DNA of 64,000 nt from Nostoc sp. 106C (GTDB taxonomy: Bacteria; Cyanobacteriota; Cyanobacteriia; Cyanobacteriales; Nostocaceae), in contig NZ_MTAW01000127.1 of assembly GCF_002154725.1 (NCBI RefSeq), forward strand, positions 62,001 through 126,000, given 5' to 3'. Position numbers and translations under genes: made by a program. Every line of letters begins with the position of its first letter. The stretch's first letter is position 1. Below, one piece after another: positions 47,880-58,870 of the stretch. The notes under the pieces are model-generated. The model saw nothing but the letters and a program-made list of their open reading frames with translations, ran no database searches and was not told the origin of the DNA.

Positions 47880-48037
47880 ATCCCAGGTGCTTTACCCTAT
47901 TATTACGTATCTACCTATTTCAAAATTATTATCTGAACCTGTACTTGCTTTAATCTGCATCTAGATAGGTAGTCAAGATGTTTACCACAATTAGGTTTTA
48001 CCATTCTGAATCTTGAATTTTGAATTTTCAACTGCTT

Positions 48038-49504
48038 ATGACCCTAACCCTTTACAATACCCTCACCCGTCGCCAGGAACCCTTTGAAACAGTAGAACCG
48101 GGCAAAGTTAAGATGTATTACTGCGGCGTGACGGTATACGACTACTGTCATTTGGGTCATGCCAGAGCTTGTATTGTTTGGGATGTAGTGCGGCGATACC
48201 TTCAGTTTATCGGCTATGAAGTGCGCTACATCCAGAATTTTACCGATATTGATGACAAGATTCTGAATCGAGCGCGGCAAGAACAATCATCAATGGAAGC
48301 TGTTGCCGATCGCTTCATTAAAGCCTATTTTGAAGATATGGGTAGGCTGGGAATCAAAGAAGCTGATGAGTATCCCCGTGCTACCCACACGATGAATGGC
48401 ATTCAACGGCTGATTCATGATTTAGAAAATAAAGGCTATGCTTATCCAGCATCGGGTGATGTTTACTATGCTGTGCGGCAGTTTTCTGAGTATGGTAAGC
48501 TTTCTGGGCGGAAGCTAGAAGATATGCAAGCGGGGAAAAGCGATCGCGTCAACTTAGAAGATCCAGAATACCAAAAGAAAAAAGACCCCTTTGACTTTGC
48601 TTTGTGGAAAGCAGCAAAACCGAATGAACCTGCTTGGGAATCACCTTGGGGTGCAGGCCGTCCGGGGTGGCATATAGAATGTTCCGCAATGGTGCGCGAT
48701 CGCTTGGGCGATACCATAGACATCCACGCTGGCGGTGCTGACTTAATTTTTCCCCACCATGAAAACGAAATTGCCCAATCAGAGGCGGTGACAGGCAAAC
48801 CTTTATCTCGCTACTGGCTGCACAACGGCATGGTAAAAGTCGATGGCGAGAAAATGTCCAAGTCTTTGGGTAACTTTACCACCATCCGCGATTTATTAGA
48901 TCGAGGCGTGGAACCAATGGCGGTGCGGTTGTTTGTCCTGCAAGCCCAATATCGCAAGCCCATTGATTTTACCGATGAAGCGATCGCTGCTGCCACCAAC
49001 GGCTGGTATACCTTAAAAGAAGGTTTGCTCTTTGGTTATCAATATGGTGAACAACTTGGTTGGGAATTAAAGGACACAGAGGCGCAGGGACATGGAGAAG
49101 AAATCTCTACCTCATACATAGAAAGTTTCAAAGAAGCCGTGAATGATGACTTTAACTTCCCTGGTGGGTTAGCAGTAATCTTTGAATTAGCTAAGGAACT
49201 GCGCCGTGAAGGAAATATCATTGTGCATGAAGGCAAAACGGAAACACCAGCAGATGAATTACGCCAACAATGGCAAACACTTGTCACCTTGGCTGGAGTC
49301 TTAGGTTTAGAAGCAAAGTTAGAAGATGAAACTTCTGTGAGTAATGGTTTGAGCGATGTAGAAATTGAAGATTTAATTCAACAACGCCAAGCAGCTAGGA
49401 AAGCAAAGAATTTTGCCGAAGGCGATCGCATTCGTGACGAACTACAAGCTAAAGGTATTACTCTAATTGATAGCCGGGATGGCACCCGTTGGCACCGTAA
49501 TTAG
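48038..49504 (+). CDS. cysS: cysteinyl-tRNA synthetase
   Basis: A 488-aa class I synthetase charging tRNA-Cys. The HIGH motif reads HLGH (about 38-41) in YDYCHLGHARACIVWDVVRR; the zinc ligands are in the CGVTVY and ECSAM regions; HHENEIAQSEA follows, and the KMSKS loop is EKMSKSLGN (about 272). The C-terminal anticodon-binding part is complete. I start at the ATG at 48038; the longer frame begins with TTG. Family length is about 460-500. It is followed by the tldD/pmbA pair. Confidence 0.96.
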   Translation: MTLTLYNTLTRRQEPFETVEPGKVKMYYCGVTVYDYCHLGHARACIVWDVVRRYLQFIGYEVRYIQNFTDIDDKILNRARQEQSSMEAVADRFIKAYFEDMGRLGIKEADEYPRATHTMNGIQRLIHDLENKGYAYPASGDVYYAVRQFSEYGKLSGRKLEDMQAGKSDRVNLEDPEYQKKKDPFDFALWKAAKPNEPAWESPWGAGRPGWHIECSAMVRDRLGDTIDIHAGGADLIFPHHENEIAQSEAVTGKPLSRYWLHNGMVKVDGEKMSKSLGNFTTIRDLLDRGVEPMAVRLFVLQAQYRKPIDFTDEAIAAATNGWYTLKEGLLFGYQYGEQLGWELKDTEAQGHGEEISTSYIESFKEAVNDDFNFPGGLAVIFELAKELRREGNIIVHEGKTETPADELRQQWQTLVTLAGVLGLEAKLEDETSVSNGLSDVEIEDLIQQRQAARKAKNFAEGDRIRDELQAKGITLIDSRDGTRWHRN

Positions 49505-49566
49505 AGGTTAGGTTTTAGAAAAATATTACCTAATCCCCAATACCTAATCTTTAGTACCTAGTTATT

Positions 49567-51006
49567 ATGTTCTTGGAACTAACAAAAGCGATCGCTGATT
49601 TCAATATTCCTGCTGATTGGGTTGGTATTAGAGTTGTTAAAGAAACAGCCTCTAACCGTCATGTTCGTGATGGCTTACCGCAAGCTAACGGCAAATACTC
49701 CACAATGGGGGCAATGTTGGAAGTTTTGGTAAATGGCTGTTTGGGTTATGCTGCTACCAATTCTCTAGATATTGCTAGCTTACAAGCTGCTGCGGAAATA
49801 GCGTATAAACAAGCACTAGTCGCCAGCGAATGGTGGATTTATCCGTTCGGTGAAACTGAGCGTCCTAAAGTTGTGGGTGAATATATATCACCATTTTTAG
49901 AACCATTAGATGCTCTCAGTCCTGGGGAAATCAACTATTTGCTGGTTCGGATTTGCCAGACGTTGAAAGTTAGCGACAAAATTGTGCAAACCACAGCTAG
50001 CTTTACCAGCAGCGAAAAAGAGACATGGTTTGTTAGCAGTAATGGCTCCCAAGTGTACCAAAAGTTTCTTTCTTTGGGCAATCATTACGGAGCTACTGCC
50101 CAAGATGGAGTGATCGTGCAGCAGCGTACCAACAACGGTTGGCACGCAAACTGTTACCAAGGTGGACTGGAACTATTAAAACAAGAAGGCTTATGGCATC
50201 GGGTGCAACAAGTTGGTGCGCAAGCAGTCGAACTATTGACAGCAAATGAGTGCCCGAATACACGCACTAATGTAGTGTTAGCACCAGACCAAATGATGCT
50301 GCAAATCCATGAAAGTGTCGGACATCCCCTAGAAATTGACCGAATTTTAGGAGATGAGCGTAACTACGCTGGAGGTAGCTTTGTCAATAAAAGTGATTTT
50401 GGCAAGCTAGTCTATGGTTCGCCATTGATGAACATTACCTTCGACCCCACCGTACCTGGTGAATTTGCCAGCTATGGCTTTGATGATACTGGCGCTGAAG
50501 CAACACGCGAGTATGTGATCAAAGAAGGCATACTTCAGAGGGGTTTAGGTAGTCTAGAAAGCCAAGCCAGAGCTGATGTAGCAGGTGTAGCTTGTGCCCG
50601 TGCTTCCTCTTGGAATCGCCCCGCGATCGACCGCATGGCAAACTTGAATTTAGAGCCAGGAAATGCCAGCTTTGACGAAATTATAGCCGGGATCGAACAT
50701 GGTGTTTACATGGAATCTAACCGTTCTTGGTCAATAGACGATCGCCGTTATAAATTTCAGTTTGGTTGCGAGTATGCCAAATTGATTGAAAACGGTAAAC
50801 TTACTAAAACCCTCCGTAACCCCAACTATCGAGCCACAACTCCAGAATTTTGGCAAAGCTTAATCAAAGTAGGTGATGCTTCTAATTGGCAAATTTACGG
50901 TACTCCTTTCTGCGGTAAAGGAGAACCAAATCAGGCAATTTGGGTAGGACATGGTTCACCAGTTTGTCTATTTGCTAACGTCGAAGTGTTTGGCGGTGGT
51001 AGTTGA
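49567..51006 (+). CDS. tldD: TldD family metalloprotease
   Basis: A 479-aa member of the TldD/PmbA peptidase family. The zinc-binding HExxxH motif is present (HESVGH, His248 region), followed by the LEIDRILGDERNYAGGSFVN segment, so this is the catalytic TldD-type subunit. In E. coli TldD and TldE form a heterodimer that cleaves unfolded peptides, processing microcin B17 and degrading the antitoxin CcdA. The partner is the next gene, 73 bp downstream on the same strand. Confidence 0.9.
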   Translation: MFLELTKAIADFNIPADWVGIRVVKETASNRHVRDGLPQANGKYSTMGAMLEVLVNGCLGYAATNSLDIASLQAAAEIAYKQALVASEWWIYPFGETERPKVVGEYISPFLEPLDALSPGEINYLLVRICQTLKVSDKIVQTTASFTSSEKETWFVSSNGSQVYQKFLSLGNHYGATAQDGVIVQQRTNNGWHANCYQGGLELLKQEGLWHRVQQVGAQAVELLTANECPNTRTNVVLAPDQMMLQIHESVGHPLEIDRILGDERNYAGGSFVNKSDFGKLVYGSPLMNITFDPTVPGEFASYGFDDTGAEATREYVIKEGILQRGLGSLESQARADVAGVACARASSWNRPAIDRMANLNLEPGNASFDEIIAGIEHGVYMESNRSWSIDDRRYKFQFGCEYAKLIENGKLTKTLRNPNYRATTPEFWQSLIKVGDASNWQIYGTPFCGKGEPNQAIWVGHGSPVCLFANVEVFGGGS

Positions 51007-51079
51007 ATAATCAGTCATTTGTCATTGTCTACATTCCTTTGTCTGTTTATCTCCCTCATCTCCTTCATTTTTCCTGCTC

Positions 51080-52426
51080 ATGAAAATTGACGAGTTATCT
51101 GCTTTAGAAGTCAGCTTCAATCAATTAATTGAAACTCTACTCATCAAAAAAACTGCAACTGAAGAATTCACTGTGAAACTCAGCAGTGAGCGGAGTCAAT
51201 TTACTCGTTTCAATCACGCTAAGGTGCGACAAACTGGTTATGTCGCTGATGGTTGGATTGAACTGACTTTAATGGAAGATCAGCGCAGTTGTTTTCGGCA
51301 ATTTCCCTTCACTGGCAATTGGAATATTGATTGGCAAATAGCATACAACTCTTTACAAGAGTTACGTGCAGAGCTTCGTTTGTTACCTATCGATCCATAT
51401 CTAGTTTTGCCATCAGGAAATAATACGAGTAGAGAGGTAAATTCTGGTAAATTATTGGCAAATGAGGATGTAGTACCAACAATACTAGAGCTAGTTGCAG
51501 AATTAGATTTTACTGGGATATATGCCGGGGAAATTGTCATTAAAGCTTATGGCGATTCTCAAGGACAAAAACATTGGTTTGCCACAGATACATTTACTTT
51601 AGACTATTCTTTATTTAAAGAATCAGGACAAGCAGTTAAAGGCACATTTGCAGGTAGCAATTGGAATCAATCTGCTTATCAAACTAGAATTAGTGAAGAT
51701 AAAAAACAATTAGAACTACTTTCCCTCGCCGCTAAAGAATTACCGAGAGGAAAATATAAAACTTATTTTGCGCCTGCCGCAGTTGCCGATTTAGTAATGA
51801 TGCTCTCTTGGGGGGCTGTGAGTGAAGCCGATCTCAGACAAGGGAACAGTGCACTGGCTACACTATCTCGACAAGAAAAATTTCTTTCGCCAGAGTTTAG
51901 TTTAAAAGAAAACTTTCAACTAGGATTGGTGCCGCGATTTAATGCGTGGGGAGAAATGGCAGCACCAGAGTTACCAATAATTCAAAAAGGATTTTTAGTA
52001 AATACTTTAATCAACTCTCGGACTGCTAAAGAATATCAAAAAATTGCTAACGGTGCTAATAGTTCAGAAACTTTACGCGCACCAGAAGTAAGCCCAGGAA
52101 ATTTGGCATTTGAGCAGATTTTGCCAAGTTTAGATACAGGTTTATATGTATCGAACTTGCATTACTTAAATTGGAGCGATCGCCCCACAGGTAGAATTAC
52201 AGGTATGACCCGTTATGCTTGTTTTTGGGTAGAAAAAGGTGAGATTATCGCCCCCATCGAAAACTTACGTTTTGATGAAAGCCTCTATCGCTTTTGGGGA
52301 GATAATTTAGTAGATTTTACCAATTTTCAAGAATTTATCCCCGAAGTCGGAACCTACGAAAGCCGCCAACTCGGAGGCAGTCTTGTTCCAGGAATGTTGG
52401 TAAAAGATTTTACATATACTTTATAA
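51080..52426 (+). CDS. pmbA: TldE/PmbA family protein, partner of TldD
   Basis: A 448-aa TldD/PmbA family protein without a HExxxH motif, as expected for the non-catalytic TldE (PmbA) partner. Recognisable family parts are SQFTRFNHAKVRQTGYVADG, FAPAAVADLVMMLSWGAVSE, RFNAWGEMAAPELPI and PEVSPGNLAFEQIL near the end, finishing in SRQLGGSLVPGMLVKDF. It should form the heterodimer with the TldD encoded just upstream. The CRISPR leader region begins right after its stop. Confidence 0.87.
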   Translation: MKIDELSALEVSFNQLIETLLIKKTATEEFTVKLSSERSQFTRFNHAKVRQTGYVADGWIELTLMEDQRSCFRQFPFTGNWNIDWQIAYNSLQELRAELRLLPIDPYLVLPSGNNTSREVNSGKLLANEDVVPTILELVAELDFTGIYAGEIVIKAYGDSQGQKHWFATDTFTLDYSLFKESGQAVKGTFAGSNWNQSAYQTRISEDKKQLELLSLAAKELPRGKYKTYFAPAAVADLVMMLSWGAVSEADLRQGNSALATLSRQEKFLSPEFSLKENFQLGLVPRFNAWGEMAAPELPIIQKGFLVNTLINSRTAKEYQKIANGANSSETLRAPEVSPGNLAFEQILPSLDTGLYVSNLHYLNWSDRPTGRITGMTRYACFWVEKGEIIAPIENLRFDESLYRFWGDNLVDFTNFQEFIPEVGTYESRQLGGSLVPGMLVKDFTYTL

Positions 52427-52689
52427 GTAACTACGGAATTGCGTCAACCAGTAGGTGTTAAAGAAACGAGGTGCAAAATTTTAGCTGGATTTACTGCTGC
52501 ATCAAGGTTTGAGCCTTATTGCTCAAAAAACAGGTTGACGCAAACTCTAGAATTCAGGCTGGGAAAGGATTTCAGAAAAAATATTACCTTATCTCTTGAC
52601 GATACCTAGCGCTGGAATGCTAACATGACTCCAGATCGACGCCACTGCACCTTGAAAACTAAATACAGTTTGCCTTTCAACACCGGGCC
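52427..52689 (+). promoter_or_regulatory. inferred CRISPR leader with inverted repeat
   Basis: The region immediately left of the first repeat. It contains an 11-bp inverted repeat TTGCGTCAACC (52439-52449) / GGTTGACGCAA (52533-52543) spanning about 105 bp. The leader is assigned to this side because the repeats end in GATTGAAAC toward the right and the degenerate repeat is at the right end. A clear promoter is not visible. Confidence 0.6.
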
Positions 52690-54092
52690 GTTGAAATACA
52701 ATAAAATCCCTATCAGGGATTGAAACAATTACCTAACTATCGAAAAACAACAGTATGATGTTGAAATACAATAAAATCCCTATCAGGGATTGAAACACGG
52801 ACGGGCATGGAATTGCTACGGGCGGATGCCACTGAAGAAGTTGAAATACAATAAAATCCCTATCAGGGATTGAAACATTGTGGTGGCAAGTCCTAGTTTC
52901 GTACTCATTGGTTGAAATACAATAAAATCCCTATCAGGGATTGAAACGTTGATAGGCGTAGGCGCAGATTTAAATAAGTGTAGTGTTGAAATACAATAAA
53001 ATCCCTATCAGGGATTGAAACTGTTTCGTCATCCCACCAAAAATCATTCCCTTCAAGTTGAAATACAATAAAATCCCTATCAGGGATTGAAACGCTTTTA
53101 AATTTTTTCTGACAGACATTTGGAGTGTTGAAATACAATAAAATCCCTATCAGGGATTGAAACTATGCTTATCTCCCCGGAAAGAAACGGATAAGCCGTT
53201 GAAATACAATAAAATCCCTATCAGGGATTGAAACTACTTACTAACGGATTACCCAATTGACTTAGAAGGTTGAAATACAATAAAATCCCTATCAGGGATT
53301 GAAACTATTACGCGCAACAGTTTAATATCGATCTCCCTGTTGAAATACAATAAAATCCCTATCAGGGATTGAAACCGCAGCGCACTTAATACACTGCCCG
53401 CAATATTAGGTTGAAATACAATAAAATCCCTATCAGGGATTGAAACTCGTTTCTTCAAAATTCCGTTGAATCCGGTAACCTGTTGAAATACAATAAAATC
53501 CCTATCAGGGATTGAAACTCTAATGCCGTAACTCTTTCTGCTGCTTTTTGTTGTTGAAATACAATAAAATCCCTATCAGGGATTGAAACACCTTGAATTA
53601 GAGGGGAAAAATAAAACCTACAACGTTGAAATACAATAAAATCCCTATCAGGGATTGAAACAATCTTGGGCATAAAACAAATTGAATCTCGCGTATTGTT
53701 GAAATACAATAAAATCCCTATCAGGGATTGAAACTTCGCCGCTTCTGGCGCATCCACTCTCTTTTGTTGAAATACAATAAAATCCCTATCAGGGATTGAA
53801 ACACTGAACTTCTCTAAACTGAAAGTCTGCGATGACCTGTAGTTGAAATACAATAAAATCCCTATCAGGGATTGAAACCAATTTTGTGATTATCAAAATA
53901 ATACTCAATAGCGTTGAAATACAATAAAATCCCTATCAGGGATTGAAACAAGAAAATGCTTAATGTAGCAGCACCTAAACATGTTGAAATACAATAAAAT
54001 CCCTATCAGGGATTGAAACCGTAGAATGCGCGTCTTGTTTCTTGCAGTTGAACATGTTGAAATACAATAAAATCCCTATCAGGGATTACAAT
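52690..54092 (+). CRISPR. CRISPR array: 20 repeats of 37 bp, 19 spacers
   Basis: The repeat starts GTTGAAATACAATAAAA, contains the inner palindrome AATCCCT-ATC-AGGGATT and ends GATTGAAAC. Nineteen copies are identical by eye (52690-52726 to 53983-54019). The twentieth (54056-54092) keeps the first 32 bases and then diverges, marking the trailer end. Spacers are 31-43 bases, most 33-36. Transcription is inferred on the plus strand, giving crRNAs with the 5' handle ATTGAAAC that is common to type I and III systems. No cas gene is within 50 kb to the left or 10 kb to the right in this window, so the subtype cannot be assigned. The short frames reading SIPDRDFIVFQ on the minus strand are repeat artefacts. 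Confidence 0.98.
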
Positions 54093-54107
54093 AAAAGTTT
54101 GACTACA

Positions 54108-54449
54108 CTATCTATTTCTGTAAACTTCATTGATGAGAATATCTTTAACACTGAAGTAAATAATTAATATAGTTAATAAAAATTGGGCAAATTGTAAAAT
54201 TGGATCTAATCGCCATCCTTGAAAAACAAAAATAAAGCCACACAGCAACATGACACTTGGTATCAAGAGTGCTTGAAGAATATAAATAACAAAAGTTATA
54301 CTATTAAGCCTGTTAGCACGTCTAAATAGCAAAAATACCATATAAATCATATACAATATACCGAAAATTATATATAGTATTCCCAGCAAGCTAGCTGTAT
54401 TTAAACCAAAATTAACTTGCATAAAAATTAATGCATTTAAAATGGCCAT
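54108..54449 (-). CDS. Ycf66 family membrane protein
   Basis: A 113-aa protein with four hydrophobic segments. The N-terminal VNFGLNTASLLGILYIIFG and the later LCGFIFVFQGWRLDPILQFA match the Ycf66 family of cyanobacteria and some plastids, whose role is unknown. Most homologues start at the second Met (54422, MQVNFGLN); the ATG at 54449 has a GAGGA about 12 bases upstream, so I keep it. It ends 16 bp from the degenerate CRISPR repeat and is convergent to the array. Confidence 0.75.
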   Translation of the reverse strand: MAILNALIFMQVNFGLNTASLLGILYIIFGILYMIYMVFLLFRRANRLNSITFVIYILQALLIPSVMLLCGFIFVFQGWRLDPILQFAQFLLTILIIYFSVKDILINEVYRNR

Positions 54450-54790
54450 CTTAATATTATTCCTCAGTATTTAATCACTTTATCTATTGCTAGAGTTGGT
54501 TTTAGTTACGTTGTTTAGATTCCCGACTTCTTGAAGAAGTCGGGAATCTTTTAAATGTTAAACGTGAATTAAGATTACGTTTGCTTTATTTCCAAAATGG
54601 GCTTTAAATTTGTTTTTTTAAAGAAAGGATTTTTTTAAAGTTAGGAACACAGTGAGATATCACACAGTTTATTTGCGACTAGTCATTAGCCAAAATGTTT
54701 TCTGTGTTGACATTATCTAAATTTTGAATTTTTATAAAACCCTCGTTTTATTTCATCATCTGCCTAAATAGGTAAATTTCAGAATCAAGC
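54450..54790. other. intergenic region upstream of the Ycf66 gene
   Basis: Apart from the hairpin at 54518-54548 it is AT-rich and shows no gene. It should contain the Ycf66 gene promoter. Confidence 0.4.
54518..54548. repeat. dispersed hairpin repeat (GATTCCCGACTTCTT type)
   Basis: A near-perfect stem of GATTCCCGACTTCT with its complement and a 3-base loop, followed by TTTTAAA on the plus strand. This is a common Nostoc dispersed hairpin. It could also act as a weak terminator. Confidence 0.65.
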
Positions 54791-56417
<1,627 letters not shown>

Positions 56418-57323
56418 ATGGCACTGGATCTTTCCACTTTGCCTTTGGCATTTCAGTTTACTTCTCCAGGCCCGATTCTCTGGAGGATAGGGCCAATAAC
56501 TATTCGCTGGTATGGCTTATTAATCGCCACAGCAGTGCTAATTGGTGTCAGCCTTTCCCAGTACTTGGCAAAACGCCGTAACGTTAACCCGGACTTACTC
56601 AGTGATTTGTCAATTTGGCTGGTGATTGGGGCAATTCCAGCAGCACGGCTATATTACGTTTTGTTTCAATGGCCAGAATATGCCCAGCACCCAGAGCGAA
56701 TTATCGCTATTTGGCAAGGAGGGATTGCAATTCACGGAGCAATCCTGGGTGGTCTTGTGGCAGCCTTAATATTTGCCAAACTCAAGCAAGTTTCTTTTTG
56801 GCAGTTGGCAGATTTAGTAGCGCCTTCGCTGATTTTAGGGCAGGCGATCGGACGTTGGGGAAATTTCTTCAACTCGGAAGCTTTTGGCGACCCTACCAAT
56901 TTACCTTGGAAGTTGTATATCCCAGTGGATCGCCGTCCCCCAGAGTTAGCTAATTTTGAGTACTTCCATCCCACTTTCCTCTACGAATCTTTGTGGGATT
57001 TAATGGTGTTTGCTTTGCTAATAACGCTGTTTGTTCGGAGTCTGCAGGGCAAACCACGCTTAAAGATAGGTACGCTGTTTCTAACCTACTTGGTAGCCTA
57101 CAGCCTAGGACGCGTGTGGATTGAAGGTTTTCGTACTGATAGCCTCATGCTAGGACCGCTGAGAATGGCTCAAGTCGTGAGTTTAATGGGAATACTTTTA
57201 GGATTAGCTGGGTTAGCTTGGCTTTACTTAGCTAAACGCCCATTGCCAGATGTTGTTTCCACCCCTAGGAGTAATGGAGCGATAGAGGGGATGAGGGAGA
57301 CAGGAGAAACAAGGAAAAAATAA
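56418..57323 (+). CDS. lgt: prolipoprotein diacylglyceryl transferase
   Basis: A 301-aa membrane enzyme with about seven helices. It transfers a diacylglyceryl group from phosphatidylglycerol to the lipobox Cys of prolipoproteins. Signatures are [32 protein letters not shown] with the conserved His, and the [17 protein letters not shown] signature. The C-terminal 25 residues are a charged tail ([17 protein letters not shown]). It serves proteins like Psb27 at 28.6 kb. cobM follows on the same strand after 177 bp. Confidence 0.94.
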   Translation: MALDLSTLPLAFQFTSPGPILWRIGPITIRWYGLLIATAVLIGVSLSQYLAKRRNVNPDLLSDLSIWLVIGAIPAARLYYVLFQWPEYAQHPERIIAIWQGGIAIHGAILGGLVAALIFAKLKQVSFWQLADLVAPSLILGQAIGRWGNFFNSEAFGDPTNLPWKLYIPVDRRPPELANFEYFHPTFLYESLWDLMVFALLITLFVRSLQGKPRLKIGTLFLTYLVAYSLGRVWIEGFRTDSLMLGPLRMAQVVSLMGILLGLAGLAWLYLAKRPLPDVVSTPRSNGAIEGMRETGETRKK

Positions 57324-57367
57324 CTAATCACCCTTGACTCCAGACCAATGACCCCAAAATAAAAAAT

Positions 57368-57389
57368 GCCCTAGAGTGTTCTCCAGGGC
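57368..57389. terminator. hairpin between lgt and cobM
   Basis: A stem GCCCTAGAG/CTCCAGGGC with one A-C mismatch and a TGTT loop, 44 bp after lgt. No T-run follows on the plus strand (a run of A precedes it, giving T on the minus strand), so it is a weak terminator at best. No cobalamin riboswitch was recognised between here and cobM. Confidence 0.4.
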
Positions 57390-57500
57390 TTAACCAGGGT
57401 GCATCTACCATTACTCTCTACTAGGGAAATAGAGTCTATCCGGAAAGACACTGAGAATTTATCAAAAATTTTTTTTGAAGAATTGCCTTAAACGATCTTT

Positions 57501-58307
57501 ATGAGTAAATTTACTGATAAATTAAGTTCATCAAAAACTTTTACCCCAGTAGAACCAAGGGTTTACATTGTAGGAGCAGGCCCCGGAGATCCAGACTTAT
57601 TAACGGTTAAAGCGCAAAAACTCCTGACTGTAGCAGATGTAATTTTATTTGCTGATTCCTTAATACCTGAACAGATTTTGAAGCTTTGTCGCTCAGACGC
57701 AGAAATTATTCGGACTGCGAATCAGACTTTAGAAGAGATTGTACCGCTGATGATAGAACGGGTGCGATCGCATAAATCTGTAGTCCGCCTCCATTCAGGC
57801 GATCCTAGTCTCTACAGCGCTATCCAAGAACAAATGCAGCTTTTAAAAGAAGCAGAAATTCCCTTTGAAGTCATTCCAGGGATCAGCGCCTTTCAAGCCG
57901 CCGCCGCGAAACTCCAAGTCGAACTAACTGTTCCTGATTTAGTGCAAACTATCATTTTGACGCGCATCAGCGGACGTACAGAAGTTCCTGCTAGAGAAGA
58001 ACTAGCTACTCTTGCAGCACATCAAGCTAGCCTTTGTTTATATCTGAGTGCGCGCCATGTTGAAGAAGCACAAGCCAAGTTACTAGAACATTATCCAGAT
58101 GAGACACTAGTAGCGATTTGCTTTCGTGTAGGCTGGCCTGATGAGAAAATTCGGGTTGTTCCTCTTCCGGAAATGGCAGATTGTACCCACAAAGAACAGC
58201 TAATTCGCACCACACTTTACATTATTAGTCCAGCACTCTCGCCAGCAACAGGGCGATCTCGTCTATATCATCCCGAACATCATCATCTATTTCGGTCTAG
58301 TCATTAG
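57501..58307 (+). CDS. cobM: precorrin-4 C(11)-methyltransferase (CobM)
   Basis: A 268-aa SAM-dependent methyltransferase of cobalamin synthesis. The tetrapyrrole methylase fold shows the GAGPGDPDLLTVKAQKLL loop at the N-terminus, ADVILFADSLIPEQIL, VVRLHSGDPSLYSAIQEQ and PFEVIPGISAFQAAAAKL, then TIILTRISGRTEVPARE. Those features separate CobM from the related CobI, CobJ and CbiF/CobF enzymes. The ATG at 57501 gives the usual length. No other cob gene is in the window. Confidence 0.9.
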   Translation: MSKFTDKLSSSKTFTPVEPRVYIVGAGPGDPDLLTVKAQKLLTVADVILFADSLIPEQILKLCRSDAEIIRTANQTLEEIVPLMIERVRSHKSVVRLHSGDPSLYSAIQEQMQLLKEAEIPFEVIPGISAFQAAAAKLQVELTVPDLVQTIILTRISGRTEVPAREELATLAAHQASLCLYLSARHVEEAQAKLLEHYPDETLVAICFRVGWPDEKIRVVPLPEMADCTHKEQLIRTTLYIISPALSPATGRSRLYHPEHHHLFRSSH

Positions 58308-58388
58308 TCATTTGTCATTAGTCTTTTTTCACTCGTTGTTCTGTTTATTCCTTCTGTACCCTCTACATTCCTCTCATCTCAGTGCCAC

Positions 58389-58431
58389 GGGCAGTTTGCT
58401 CAAGTCGGGAAACCCGCCCACGCAACTGCCC
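58389..58431. repeat. dispersed hairpin repeat after cobM
   Basis: A GGGCAGTT/AACTGCCC stem (58389-58396, 58424-58431) with an inner CGGGAAACCCG hairpin. This is a GC-rich dispersed repeat of the Nostoc type; it may also help end the cobM transcript. Confidence 0.55.
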
Positions 58432-58516
58432 TCCTCTGCGCCTCTGTGGTTCGATAAACTAAATAACATAATTGCCATAATCCAAGTTGACAATTTTGAA
58501 TTTTGAATTATTTCCT

Positions 58517-58870
58517 ATGCCATTAATTAAAGTACAAACTTCTGTATCTGCCCCAGAAAAGGCTGAAGTTGAAGCAATGCTCAAAAGCCTATCAGCTAAG
58601 TTGGCAAAGCATTTAGGAAAACCAGAATCTTATGTAATGACAGCTTTTGAATCAGAAATTCCGATGACTTTTGCTGGTACTACAGATCCGGTTTGCTACA
58701 TTGAAATTAAAAGCATCGGCACTATGAAACCTGACCAAACTACCAGTATGAGCCAGGATTTTTGTCAACAAATTAACCAAGCTTTAGGAGTACCCAAAAA
58801 TCGCATTTATATAGAGTTTGCAGATGCTAAAGGCGCGATGTGGGGCTGGAACGGTACAACATTTGGTTAG
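58517..58870 (+). CDS. MIF-like tautomerase family protein
   Basis: A 117-aa protein of the macrophage migration inhibitory factor/phenylpyruvate tautomerase family. It starts MPLIKVQTSV with the catalytic Pro2, then has PESYVMTAFESEIPMTFAGT and CYIEIKSIGTM, and ends with RIYIEFADAKGAMWGWNGTT FG. Bacterial MIF-like proteins are homotrimers with keto-enol tautomerase activity; a physiological substrate is not known in cyanobacteria. I use the ATG at 58517, since the longer frame begins with TTG and would bury Pro2. Confidence 0.88.
   Translation: MPLIKVQTSVSAPEKAEVEAMLKSLSAKLAKHLGKPESYVMTAFESEIPMTFAGTTDPVCYIEIKSIGTMKPDQTTSMSQDFCQQINQALGVPKNRIYIEFADAKGAMWGWNGTTFG

Noticed and set aside
47792-48037. 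Zur box in front of the CobW-family gene
   Set aside because: Only an ATTATC half-site is visible; the required palindrome is missing.
52905-53853. Three minus-strand open frames with repeated SIPDRDFIVFQ peptides
   Set aside because: They are translations of CRISPR repeats; the 37-bp unit shifts the frame from repeat to repeat and no start signal or family resemblance exists.
57324-57500. Cobalamin riboswitch upstream of cobM
   Set aside because: The gap is too short and I see none of the conserved B12-box elements.
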